Part shown: positions 1 to 10,748 of the stretch, piece after piece
Position numbering within the stretch: position 1 is the stretch's first letter
Layout: each line of letters opens with the position of its first letter
From: Mitsuokella multacida DSM 20544
GTDB taxonomy: Bacteria; Bacillota; Negativicutes; Selenomonadales; Selenomonadaceae
Direction of reading: 5' to 3'
Length of the DNA stretch: 42,081 bases
NCBI RefSeq assembly: GCF_000155955.1
Contig: NZ_GG697141.2
Coordinates: 399,984-442,064 of the forward strand
The notes under the pieces: model-generated
The model's input: the letters and a program-made list of their open reading frames with translations, nothing else
What the model was told of the DNA's origin: nothing
Database searches by the model: none
Made by a program: the position numbers and the translations under genes

Positions 1-1628
<1,628 letters not shown>

Positions 1629-1996
1629 TATGAAGAACCTTGATTGGCTCTAAATATCTTTTTGGCCTAAGCTTCAAAAGAAGCCTAGTAAAGAAATTGC
1701 CGATTGCTTATGTTCATAATCAATCGATGTTTTTAAAAACATCTGGCTTGAATCACAAATGATTCATGTTGCATTGTTTAGTTTTCAAAGAACAACTTGG
1801 TCTTTCGAAGCTTGCCTTCTTGCTTTCGTTTGAAAGCTGTTTGCTTCAAGCGACCTTTATATCTTATCGCATCGAGCGGAGCTTGTCAAGAAGTTTTTTC
1901 TTTCTTTTTTCAAGTTCTTTTGAGCTTCCTGCAAATCCCTTGCCAATCAAGGCTTATGGGCTTTTGCCGTTGCCGTATCTCTCAGCGACTTGTATT
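1629..1996 (-). promoter_or_regulatory. rRNA operon leader with boxA antitermination site
   Basis: This stretch of about 370 bases has no convincing gene. It is the transcribed leader between the rRNA promoter and the 16S 5' end. On the minus strand positions 1794-1781 read TGTTCTTTGAAAAC, matching the boxA consensus (TGYTCTTTGAAAA) bound by NusB/S10 during rRNA antitermination. The rest is AT-rich with short stems that probably help 16S processing. Short frames here have no ribosome sites and look accidental. Confidence 0.85.
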
Positions 1997-2025
1997 ATGA
2001 TACAGTATACAGGACAGGTTGTCAA
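1997..2025 (-). promoter_or_regulatory. rRNA operon promoter
   Basis: On the minus strand, TTGACA (2025-2020), a 17-base spacer and TATCAT (2002-1997) form a near-consensus sigma-A promoter. Transcription would start near 1990 and run through the boxA leader into 16S. Confidence 0.85.
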
Positions 2026-2035
2026 CACCTATTTT

Positions 2036-2078
2036 GAAAAAAGATAAAAAAGAAGGCTGCCCATGAGACAGTCTTCTT
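2036..2078 (-). terminator. Intrinsic terminator after the YbjN-like gene
   Basis: On the minus strand AGAAGACTG pairs with an imperfect CAGCCTTCT arm, followed by a long T-rich tail (A-rich on plus, 2036-2050). It lies just past the stop codon at 2107 and separates that gene from the rRNA promoter. Confidence 0.85.
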
Positions 2079-2106
2079 TTAGCATCGTCCAGATGCTATC
2101 CTCTGC

Positions 2107-2553
2107 TTACCAGATGGTCTTCATCATCGTGCGATAATTCTCGTTGAGGAACGTGATCATAACGTTGAACATGCCGTAGACCATGTCGCCGATCTCCTCG
2201 GCCTTCTCGTCCGGCGTGATCATGCAGATATCGAGGATCAGCGAGCCCTCGCCGTCGAAATAGAGCTTGAACGGCTTGTACTTGAGGTTGAGGTCATTGG
2301 CCAGCTTGAGTACGGCCAGTTCATTCTCCTCTGTCTTGCACTTCGGCGAGACCTGCACGCGGATCATGGAGAAGATGCTGCGGTCCAGCAGGACGAGCAG
2401 CGGCAGTTGCTGCCCATCCACCTCTACATGCGAGCGGAATACCGTCGTCTGCTCTGGGTCGTTCTCAATCGTCTCCGATACAAATGCCTTGATTTCTTTC
2501 GCATCCAGGAAATCCTGGAATGCTCTTGCTTTCGTTGCCATTTCTGCCATCAC
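2107..2553 (-). CDS. YbjN-like domain protein (type III chaperone-like fold)
   Basis: A 148-residue acidic soluble protein with no signal peptide or membrane segment. Alternating strands and helices in the middle (a VSPKCKTEENELAVLKLAN segment, then KLYFDGEGSLILD) resemble the YbjN / sensory-domain family, which adopts a type III secretion chaperone-like fold and is mostly of unknown function. The start has GAGGAGG about seven bases upstream; an alternative start is the adjacent Met2. It is followed by its own terminator and has no obvious functional partner, so no specific role is claimed. Family assignment is by eye. Confidence 0.75.
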   Translation of the reverse strand: MMAEMATKARAFQDFLDAKEIKAFVSETIENDPEQTTVFRSHVEVDGQQLPLLVLLDRSIFSMIRVQVSPKCKTEENELAVLKLANDLNLKYKPFKLYFDGEGSLILDICMITPDEKAEEIGDMVYGMFNVMITFLNENYRTMMKTIW

Positions 2554-2703
2554 GATTCCTCCTCTATCGTCTACTGCTATCCATTTATTTGATTATCTTT
2601 TTCGACAGTTCTAGGATTCGACGTAGATGATGGATATTCCTGCCGGATTCTCAAAACAGAACAGAGACTCTAAAACATATTGATTTTAATTTTCCTTTAC
2701 ATC

Positions 2704-3357
2704 TCAAAAACTCGAGAGATCGATGGACTCGAGGCTGTCGACAATCCTATCGCAGATGGAGAGGTCCTGATGAGGGCTGTGCGGGCTCTTGAAGCCGATG
2801 CAGGTCATGCCGGCCGCCTTAGCCGCCAGTGCGCCGTTCGTGGCGTCCTCAACGACGACGCAGTCCCTCGGGTCCACGCGCAGATAAGCCGCCGTCTGCA
2901 GGTAGATGGCGGGATTTGGCTTCGACTCGGGCAGATTCGTGCCGCCCATGAGCAGGTCGAAGTGGTCGCGAATGCCGAGATCATCGACGACAAAGGCGAT
3001 GAAGGCATCGCTCGACGAACTCGCGATGGCCGTCTTGAGCCCCTGCGACTGACGCAGCTCGTTCGTCGCGCGAATCAGTTCCAGGCTGCCCGCAATCGGC
3101 GTGACATGCTGTTCATGGATGATTTTGTTGAACAGATACACCTTGGCCTTAGCTGCTTGTTCTGCAGAATGGCGAAAGCCAAACCGCTTCTTCATATCCT
3201 CAAACATCATGAGGTCTGTCATGCCCTGGTAACGCATGAGGAATTCCAGCGTAACGCCTTCCACGCCCATCTTCTCAAGCACTCTCTGTTCTGCCTGAAG
3301 GTGAACCGGCTCGGTATCGGCAATGACGCCGTCCATATCGTAGATAAATGCCTTCAT
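2704..3357 (-). CDS. HAD-superfamily phosphatase, beta-phosphoglucomutase/phosphatase type
   Basis: A 217-residue cytosolic HAD hydrolase. Motif I DMDGV (Asp7 nucleophile, Asp9 acid/base) is at the N-terminus, a helical cap follows (about 15-85), motif II is the ASSSS segment, the motif III lysine is in the ESKPNP segment and motif IV is VVEDA. The DTEP just after motif I is typical of subfamily IA enzymes such as beta-phosphoglucomutase and sugar- or glycolate-phosphate phosphatases. The start at 3357 puts motif I at the usual distance from the N-terminus and has GGAGGC upstream; a longer frame to 3462 would run into the glmS terminator. The substrate cannot be told from sequence. Confidence 0.9.
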   Translation of the reverse strand: MKAFIYDMDGVIADTEPVHLQAEQRVLEKMGVEGVTLEFLMRYQGMTDLMMFEDMKKRFGFRHSAEQAAKAKVYLFNKIIHEQHVTPIAGSLELIRATNELRQSQGLKTAIASSSSDAFIAFVVDDLGIRDHFDLLMGGTNLPESKPNPAIYLQTAAYLRVDPRDCVVVEDATNGALAAKAAGMTCIGFKSPHSPHQDLSICDRIVDSLESIDLSSF

Positions 3358-3410
3358 GAAAATGCCTCCATTCGTGTCGTGCCTCTGCCACACAGGCGTG
3401 GCAGTCAGGC

Positions 3411-3451
3411 AATAGAACAAGAAGCCCTCTGCCAACAGGCAGAAAGGCTTC
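3411..3451 (-). terminator. Terminator after glmS
   Basis: On the minus strand GAAGCC-TTTCTGCC / GGCAGA-GGGCTTC forms a strong stem with a TGTT loop, then a TTGTTCTATT tail. It lies 40 bases past the glmS stop and just before the HAD gene's ribosome site. Confidence 0.85.
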
Positions 3452-3489
3452 TCGTGTACCATCAGATTCAGCTATCCTATGCGGTTTTC

Positions 3490-5319
3490 TTATTCAACCG
3501 TAACCGACTTCGCGAGGTTACGCGGTTTGTCGACATCGCAGCCGCGCGTGATGGCGGCATAGTAAGCGAGCAACTGGAGCGGAACGACCGTCAGGATTGG
3601 GATCAGGAGTTCATCCGTCTCCGGGACCTTCATGACATGGTCGACGTACTTCTCAAGCTCCGTATCGCCCTCTGCAGCAATGCCGATGACGACAGCGTCG
3701 CGCGCCTTGACTTCCTTGATGTTCGACAGCGTCTTCTCGTAGACGCTCTTCTGCGTCGCGAGAGCAATGACCGGCACACCCTCGACAATCAGGGCCAGCG
3801 TGCCGTGCTTGAGCTCACCGGCAGCATATGCCTCTGCATGGATGTAGGAAACTTCCTTGAGCTTCAGTGCGCCCTCGAGAGCGACATCGTAGTCGAGCGA
3901 ACGGCCAATGTAGAAGACATCCTCATTGAAGCCGTACTGCTTGGCAAACGTCTTGATTGGCTCGACATCCGAGAGCGTCTCGCTGACCTGAGCCGGGACA
4001 TTCTTGAGTTTTGCGATGAGCTCTTCGATGCGCTCCGGCGTCTGCGTCTTCTTGATCTGCGCCATGTAGAGGGCGAGCATGAAGAACAGGATGAGCTGCG
4101 TCGTGTATGCCTTCGTCGAAGCGACGGCAATCTCCGGGCCAGCCCAGGTGTAGAGCACCTGATCAGCCTCACGGGCAATCGAGGAACCGACGACGTTCGT
4201 CAGGGCCAGCGTCTTGGCGCCGAGGCGCTTCGACTCTTTCATGGCTGCGAGCGTATCGCTCGTCTCGCCCGACTGCGAGACTGCGATGAACAGCGTGTTC
4301 TCATCGACGATCGGGTCGCGATAGCGGAATTCCGAAGCGACATCGACTTCTACGACCGTGCGGGCCAATTTCTCGATGTAGAACTTGCCGACGAGGCCAG
4401 CATGGTATGCCGTACCGCAGGCAACGATGTAGATCTTGTTGAAAGAGTTGAGGTAATCCGCATCCCACTTGAGCTCGTTCATGACGATGGACTTGCCGTC
4501 CTTCGCAATGCGCTGGCTCATCGTATCGCGGACTGCCTTCGGCTGCTCGTTGATTTCCTTGAGCATGAAGTGCTCATAGCCGCCCTTCTCGGCAGCCTCA
4601 GCATTCCAGTTGACCTCAAAGACCTTCTTCGTCACAGGCTCGCCGCGGCGGTTCGTGATTTTGATGGAATCCTTCGTGACGACAGCGAGCTCGCCATCGT
4701 TGAGGATATAGGTGCGGCGCGTGCGCGCGATGATGGCCGGGATATCCGAAGCGATGAAGTTCTCGCCCTCGCCGATGCCGATGACTAGCGGGTTGTCCTG
4801 CTTCGTGCAGATCAGTTCACCCGGGTGCTTGCGGCACATGAAGACGAGCGAGTACGAACCCTCAATGCGGTGCAGCACTTCGCGGACCGACGAGACGAAA
4901 TCGCCGTTGTATACCTCTTCGATGAGATGCGCGACGACTTCCGTATCCGTCTCCGACTTAAAGACATGCCCCTTCTCGATGAGCTCTTCCTTGAGTGCCA
5001 AATAATTCTCAATAATGCCGTTGTGCACGACGACGAAGTCGCCCGAGCAGTCCGTATGCGGATGCGCATTGCGATCCGACGGACGGCCGTGCGTTGCCCA
5101 ACGCGTATGGCCGATGCCCATCGTGCCCTGCGGCATATCGTCCTTGATCTTGTCGCGCAGAGCAGCCAGACGGCCAACGCTCTTCTCGACACGGATGCGG
5201 TTGCCATCGTAGACGGCGATGCCGGCTGAATCGTAGCCGCGATACTCGAGCTTCGAGAGGCCTTCGAGCAGGAACTCTGCTGCCTGCTTGTCACCGACAT
5301 AACCAACAATACCACACAT
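3490..5319 (-). CDS. glmS: Glutamine--fructose-6-phosphate aminotransferase (isomerizing)
   Basis: Makes glucosamine-6-phosphate from fructose-6-phosphate and glutamine, the first step to UDP-GlcNAc for peptidoglycan and lipopolysaccharide. It has 609 residues, normal for GlmS. The N-terminus MCGIVGYVG supplies the catalytic Cys2 of the class II glutaminase domain (about 1-220), with the GHTRWATHG motif. Two SIS domains follow (about 285-430 and 455-590), including SQSGETSDT, and the C-terminus PRNLAKSVTVE is conserved. Start 5319 is fixed by the need for Cys2 and by AGGAGG just upstream; an in-frame extension to 5532 is untranslated ribozyme sequence. Expression is controlled by the glmS ribozyme upstream. 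Confidence 0.98.
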   Translation of the reverse strand: MCGIVGYVGDKQAAEFLLEGLSKLEYRGYDSAGIAVYDGNRIRVEKSVGRLAALRDKIKDDMPQGTMGIGHTRWATHGRPSDRNAHPHTDCSGDFVVVHNGIIENYLALKEELIEKGHVFKSETDTEVVAHLIEEVYNGDFVSSVREVLHRIEGSYSLVFMCRKHPGELICTKQDNPLVIGIGEGENFIASDIPAIIARTRRTYILNDGELAVVTKDSIKITNRRGEPVTKKVFEVNWNAEAAEKGGYEHFMLKEINEQPKAVRDTMSQRIAKDGKSIVMNELKWDADYLNSFNKIYIVACGTAYHAGLVGKFYIEKLARTVVEVDVASEFRYRDPIVDENTLFIAVSQSGETSDTLAAMKESKRLGAKTLALTNVVGSSIAREADQVLYTWAGPEIAVASTKAYTTQLILFFMLALYMAQIKKTQTPERIEELIAKLKNVPAQVSETLSDVEPIKTFAKQYGFNEDVFYIGRSLDYDVALEGALKLKEVSYIHAEAYAAGELKHGTLALIVEGVPVIALATQKSVYEKTLSNIKEVKARDAVVIGIAAEGDTELEKYVDHVMKVPETDELLIPILTVVPLQLLAYYAAITRGCDVDKPRNLAKSVTVE

Positions 5320-5344
5320 GATACATACCTCCTGGTATTCCTGC

Positions 5345-5497
5345 AACAGGTCCCCGAACCTGACTTTGTCCCAGGGAATCACTCCCCCGCTTTCGTCAGG
5401 CCCTCTCGACTGGGACGGCCGGAAGGCATCCGCTGACGTCTCGACAACCTTCTCCTCGTTCTCCCCGATTGGCAAAACCTCCGGGGAACTAGCGCTA
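5345..5497 (-). ncRNA. glmS ribozyme-riboswitch
   Basis: This self-cleaving riboswitch senses glucosamine-6-phosphate, and cleavage destabilises glmS mRNA. The minus strand has the expected cleavage site A|GCGC (between 5496 and 5495), a P2 stem CCCCG/CGGGG, the core ACGAGGAGAAGG-TTGTCGA, and CAGCGGATGCCTTCCGG, close to the family core (ACGAGG...TCGA...GGCGGATGCCTCCCGG). Downstream, GTCCCAG/CTGGGAC and CCTGAC/GTCAGG can form the P3 and P4 stems, with GACGAAAGCGGGG between. It ends about 30 bases before the start codon. Exact ends are approximate. Confidence 0.92.
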
Positions 5498-5580
5498 AGA
5501 ATTGCTTCTTTTCTATAACAATCCTGCTGCATCTTTATGATTTTCTCCAGAAACGCCCAAGGCGATTCTGATACGATGTT

Positions 5581-5609
5581 ATTCTAGCTTAAAACCGCCT
5601 TATTGTCAA
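5581..5609 (-). promoter_or_regulatory. glmS promoter
   Basis: TTGACA (5609-5604), a 17-base spacer and TAGAAT (5586-5581) on the minus strand. The predicted start near 5574 gives a short 5' extension before the ribozyme cleavage site, as in other glmS leaders. Confidence 0.85.
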
Positions 5610-5650
5610 CAATTGCCCACTCCAGCTGGCTTTTTCAAACCTTCGCCATA

Positions 5651-5686
5651 ACAAGAAAACCCCGTCCGGAAAAATCCGAACGGGGT
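5651..5686 (-). terminator. Terminator after groL
   Basis: On the minus strand ACCCCGTTCGGA / TCCGGACGGGGT with an AT-rich loop is followed by TTTTCTTGTT. It lies 36 bases past the groL stop. Confidence 0.9.
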
Positions 5687-5721
5687 CTCTGATTCAGTTT
5701 GGAGGATGTAATTTCAGGGGA

Positions 5722-7347
<1,626 letters not shown>

Positions 7348-7397
7348 TTATATTACCTCCGAGAAAATTCGTATCTGGTATTTCAATCGCGGGACGG

Positions 7398-7679
7398 TCA
7401 GATGACTGCGAGGATATCGCTCTCGCGGACAATCAGGTAATCCTTGCCCTCTACCTTGACCTCAGAACCCGAGTATTTGGAGAAGATGACGCCATCGCCA
7501 ACCTTGACTTCCATAGCAGCGCGCTCGCCATTATCGAGCAGCTTGCCAGCGCCAACCGCAACGACCGTGCCCTTCTGCGGCTTCTCTTTGGCCGTGTCCG
7601 GCAGCACGATGCCGCTGGCCGTCTTTACATCGCTCTCTGCAACTTCGATGACAACTCTTTCGCCCAATGGCTTAATCAT
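7398..7679 (-). CDS. groS: 10 kDa co-chaperonin GroES
   Basis: Heptameric lid of the GroEL folding chamber. 93 residues with the family N-terminus [13 protein letters not shown], a mobile loop around 15-32 ([13 protein letters not shown]) and the conserved [17 protein letters not shown] segment. AGGAGG lies about eight bases before the ATG. It is the first gene of the groES-groL operon, directly behind a promoter and CIRCE operator. Confidence 0.98.
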   Translation of the reverse strand: MIKPLGERVVIEVAESDVKTASGIVLPDTAKEKPQKGTVVAVGAGKLLDNGERAAMEVKVGDGVIFSKYSGSEVKVEGKDYLIVRESDILAVI

Positions 7680-7722
7680 AGGTATCTTCCTCCTATAAAA
7701 ATGAATTTACATGTTGATGGTG

Positions 7723-7749
7723 TTAGCACTCACTAAACCCGAGTGCTAA
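7723..7749 (-). promoter_or_regulatory. CIRCE operator (HrcA binding site)
   Basis: A perfect TTAGCACTC-N9-GAGTGCTAA inverted repeat, the CIRCE consensus. It sits just downstream of the groES promoter in the transcribed leader, where HrcA binding blocks transcription until heat stress. hrcA itself is not in the window. Confidence 0.97.
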
Positions 7750-7760
7750 CTACAGTCTTT

Positions 7761-7789
7761 ATATTACCCCGTCTAAGTCAAAATGTCAA
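7761..7789 (-). promoter_or_regulatory. groES-groL promoter
   Basis: TTGACA (7789-7784), a 17-base spacer and TAATAT (7766-7761) on the minus strand, with the CIRCE element starting at about the transcription start. Confidence 0.88.
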
Positions 7790-7810
7790 TATCGAATCCA
7801 TAAAAAAGTC

Positions 7811-7843
7811 AAAAAAACAAAGGCCAGTTCAATCTGGCCTTTG
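7811..7843 (-). terminator. Terminator of the sulfate operon, after cysN
   Basis: A perfect CAAAGGCCAG / CTGGCCTTTG stem with a six-base loop, followed on the minus strand by seven T residues. It lies 22 bases past the cysN stop and isolates it from the groES promoter. Confidence 0.92.
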
Positions 7844-7865
7844 TTGGCATGCATATGGGCGTATC

Positions 7866-9497
7866 TCAGATAATCCAGTTGTTTGGCGTCATCATGGAGT
7901 CGAGCATGGAGTGGTGCAGGATGGCCGCAGCAATCTGCTGGGAATCGGCTCCGTTTGCTGCGCCTGAAAGCTCTTGGAAGCTCTTGACGCCTTCTGGCAG
8001 CGGCTGGTCGCTATCGAGCACGAGCAGGACGACGAGGCCTGCCTGCAGCAGATGACGGAGCACCGCTGCGGGATCCTCCCCCTCAGACGGATGATAGAGG
8101 TAGGTGTGACGGCCGTTGCGCACGAGGTAGTACTCAGCCTCCTCGATGGTCGCAAGCGTGATGCCGTCCTTCACGGGCTCAAAGGCAATGGCCAGCGGGG
8201 CCTGCCAGTTGAGTGCGCTGCGCATCTGCTGATTGGCTGCGAAGTGGCGCTTGGCCGATGCATCGGGGATCTCGCGCACGACGCCGCAGGCCGCCGTCAT
8301 GTTGCTGATGCGGTCGATGAGAATGAGCTCGCCATGCGTGCGGTGGTGGTCAAACGTGTCGAGCACGATTGGCTCCGTCACGGCAATCTCGCAGACGGCG
8401 ATCTCGTTCTTCTTGAGCCCCGTCGCCTCGACGTGCTCGCCCGTATTGATGTCGATGCGGTAGTCGATCTTCGTCAGGATGCCCGGGATTTTCTTCGTGC
8501 CGAGGAAGACCATGAAGTTCTTGCCGATGGTCAGTGGCACATCGTCCATCCAGAGGATCTCCGCCTTGAAGTTGGCGGCCTGGCGGACGTGGCTACCCTT
8601 CTCGAGCACGCAGCCGCGCGAGACGTCGACCTCGCGGTTTAGCTGGATTGTGACCGGCTGGCCCTTGAAAGCCGACTCTGCTTCGCGGTCGGCCACGAGG
8701 ATTTTCTTGACCTGCGCCTCCTCACCACTCGGCTGAGACGTGACCGTATCGCCGACGGCGATGCTGCCGCTCTCGATCTGGCCCTGGAACCCTCGGAACT
8801 CGTGGTTCGGACGGCAGACGCGCTGGACTGGCATGTAGAAGCCTTCCTCCTGCACGGCACTGACGTCGACTTGCTCGAGGTAGTCGAGCAATGTTGGCCC
8901 GTCGTACCAAGGCATATTGGACGACTTCTTCGTGACATTGTCACCCTCCGTCGCCGAGACGGGGATGAGCTTGACATCGTGCAGATGGAGCTCCTGCTTC
9001 AGATTCTCGATCTGTGCCTCAATCTCCCGGAAACGCGCCTCTGAATAGTCGACGAGATCCATCTTGTTGATGGCGAAGACGAAGTAGCGGATGCCCATGA
9101 GCGCGCAGATGCGGGCATGGCGGCGCGTCTGCGTCAGGACGCCCTGCGTCGCATCGACGAGGATGACAGCGAGGTCGGCAAACGAGGCACCGCAGGCCAT
9201 GTTGCGCGTGTACTCCTCATGGCCCGGCGTGTCGGCACAGATGAAGCTGCGGTTATCCGTCGTGAAGTAGCGGTAGGCGACATCGATCGTGATGCCCTGC
9301 TCGCGCTCCGCGAGCAGCCCGTCCAACAGCAGTGAGTAGTCGATGGCACCGCCGCGGCTGCCGACCTTGGAGTCGAGCAGCAGGGCCTCCTCCTGGTCCG
9401 CATAGATGAGCTTGGCATCGTACAAGAGATGGCCAATCAGGGTGGACTTGCCGTCGTCAACGCTGCCGCAGGTGATGAATTTGAGTAAATCGTTCAT
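7866..9497 (-). CDS. cysN: Sulfate adenylyltransferase GTPase subunit CysN, with an unusual C-terminal extension
   Basis: GTPase subunit that drives ATP + sulfate to APS together with CysD. 543 residues. An EF-Tu-like GTPase domain has GSVDDGKST (11-19), DTPGH (89-93) and NKMD (144-147); two beta-barrel domains follow to about residue 435. Family members without a fused kinase are about 475 residues. Here about 105 residues follow (439-543), containing EYYLVRNGRHTYLYHP and a hydrophobic VVLLVLDSD strand, with no P-loop, so it is not the APS kinase domain of CysNC fusions. The start at 9497 is one base after the cysD stop, with GGGAGGG upstream; a longer frame into cysD is spurious. Last gene of the sulfate operon. 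Confidence 0.95.
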   Translation of the reverse strand: MNDLLKFITCGSVDDGKSTLIGHLLYDAKLIYADQEEALLLDSKVGSRGGAIDYSLLLDGLLAEREQGITIDVAYRYFTTDNRSFICADTPGHEEYTRNMACGASFADLAVILVDATQGVLTQTRRHARICALMGIRYFVFAINKMDLVDYSEARFREIEAQIENLKQELHLHDVKLIPVSATEGDNVTKKSSNMPWYDGPTLLDYLEQVDVSAVQEEGFYMPVQRVCRPNHEFRGFQGQIESGSIAVGDTVTSQPSGEEAQVKKILVADREAESAFKGQPVTIQLNREVDVSRGCVLEKGSHVRQAANFKAEILWMDDVPLTIGKNFMVFLGTKKIPGILTKIDYRIDINTGEHVEATGLKKNEIAVCEIAVTEPIVLDTFDHHRTHGELILIDRISNMTAACGVVREIPDASAKRHFAANQQMRSALNWQAPLAIAFEPVKDGITLATIEEAEYYLVRNGRHTYLYHPSEGEDPAAVLRHLLQAGLVVLLVLDSDQPLPEGVKSFQELSGAANGADSQQIAAAILHHSMLDSMMTPNNWII

Positions 9498-9498
9498 A

Positions 9499-10407
9499 TC
9501 AGAAATAACCCTCCCGTTTCCGGCGCTCCATGCTGCCGGCTCCCTCGTGATCGATGACGCGGCTCGTGCGCTCCGACTCGACAGCGCCGAGCGTCTCCTC
9601 CACGATCGCATCCAATGTGTCGGCATCCGACTCAACAGCGCCCGTCAGCGGGTAGCAGCCGAGCGTGCGGAAGCGGACCTTCTTGTGCTCGATGTCCTCT
9701 GGCTTGAGGTTGAGCTTCTTGACGATGCGGTCATCGTCGATCATGATGAGATTGCCGTCGCGCTCGATGACCGGGCGCTCCTTCGCGAAGTAGAGCGAGA
9801 CGATCTCGAGGTTCTCGCGGCGGATGTACTGCCAGATGTCCTTCTCCGTCCAGTTGGACAGCGGAAAGACGCGGATGCTCTCGCCCTTGTTAATCTGCGA
9901 GTTGTAGAGCTTCCACATCTCCGGGCGCTGGTTCTTCGGGTCCCAGGCCTGTGCCGCATTGCGGAACGAGAAGACGCGCTCCTTCGCGCGCGACTTCTCC
10001 TCATCGCGGCGCCCACCGCCGAAGGCCGCCGTGAAGCCGTACTTCGTCAGCGCCTGCTTGAGGGCCTGCGTCTTCATGATGTCGGTGTAGGAGGCGCCGT
10101 AATCGAACGGGTTGACGCCCGCTGCGAGCCCCTCCTCATTCTTGTACTCAATCATGTCGAGACCGTACTTCTTGGCCTGCGCATCGCGGAAAGCGATCAT
10201 CTCGTGGAACTTCCACGTCGTGTTGATGTGCAGGAACGGGAAGGGCGGCTTCTCCGGGTAGAATGCCTTGAGGGCCAGGTGCATCATGACCGTGCTGTCC
10301 TTGCCGATGGAATAGAGCATGACCGGTTTCTCGGATTCGGCCGCGACCTCTCGGATGATGTAGATGGCCTCGGCCTCAAGTGCATCGAGGTGCGATAATT
10401 TTCCCAT
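9499..10407 (-). CDS. cysD: Sulfate adenylyltransferase catalytic subunit CysD
   Basis: ATP sulfurylase subunit that adenylates sulfate to APS, working with the CysN GTPase. 302 residues, normal for CysD. The PP-loop SIGKDS (33-38) binds ATP, and the [15 protein letters not shown] segment and the C-terminal RKREGYF are typical. AAGGAG precedes the ATG; the start lies 17 bases past the AprB-like stop, and the stop lies one base before the cysN ATG, so translational coupling is likely. No APS kinase is encoded nearby, so APS is probably the substrate of the adjacent reductase. Confidence 0.97.
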   Translation of the reverse strand: MGKLSHLDALEAEAIYIIREVAAESEKPVMLYSIGKDSTVMMHLALKAFYPEKPPFPFLHINTTWKFHEMIAFRDAQAKKYGLDMIEYKNEEGLAAGVNPFDYGASYTDIMKTQALKQALTKYGFTAAFGGGRRDEEKSRAKERVFSFRNAAQAWDPKNQRPEMWKLYNSQINKGESIRVFPLSNWTEKDIWQYIRRENLEIVSLYFAKERPVIERDGNLIMIDDDRIVKKLNLKPEDIEHKKVRFRTLGCYPLTGAVESDADTLDAIVEETLGAVESERTSRVIDHEGAGSMERRKREGYF

Positions 10408-10424
10408 ATGTATTGACTCCTTAC

Positions 10425-10748
10425 TCAGTATTGGTTGGCGTTCTCACGGTCAATCGTGATGGTGACGTCGTGCTGGTCGGGCTTGCGGATGTGCCAGTGA
10501 TAGTAATGGCCCTGCCGCTCAATCGTCATCGTGCTGCCGCTGCCGCCGAGATCTGCGCCGAGGAAGTAACCGATGGCGCTGACGGGGCATACCTTCATAC
10601 AGGCCGTGCAGCCCCAGCAGTCGCGGACCTCGCGGATCTTCGCCTTGCGGCCTGCATCTGTCCCCTGCATGAGCAGAAGGTTGCCCGGACAGGCTTCCGT
10701 GCAGCGGCCACAGCCGATGCAACGGTCTTCATGGACGCGTATGCTCAT
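10425..10748 (-). CDS. aprB: APS reductase beta subunit-like ferredoxin (AprB-type)
   Basis: A 107-residue iron-sulfur protein that would pass electrons to the AprA flavoprotein for reduction of APS to sulfite and AMP. Two [4Fe-4S] motifs are visible: Cys10, 13, 16, 20 and Cys44, 47, 50, 54. The rest is a short polar tail. It is shorter than dissimilatory AprB (about 150 residues or more) and lacks most of its C-terminal arm. AAAGGAGG lies before the ATG at 10748, which overlaps the end of aprA by 20 bases, so the two are translationally coupled. Identity as AprB rests mainly on the neighbour; a generic ferredoxin is the alternative. Confidence 0.85.
   Translation of the reverse strand: MSIRVHEDRCIGCGRCTEACPGNLLLMQGTDAGRKAKIREVRDCWGCTACMKVCPVSAIGYFLGADLGGSGSTMTIERQGHYYHWHIRKPDQHDVTITIDRENANQY

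Noticed and set aside
2680-4788. Long plus-strand open frame of about 700 codons opposite the HAD and glmS genes
   Set aside because: It is antisense to two certain genes, has no family-like sequence and is rich in Arg/Asp/Leu, as expected from the complement of GC-rich coding DNA.
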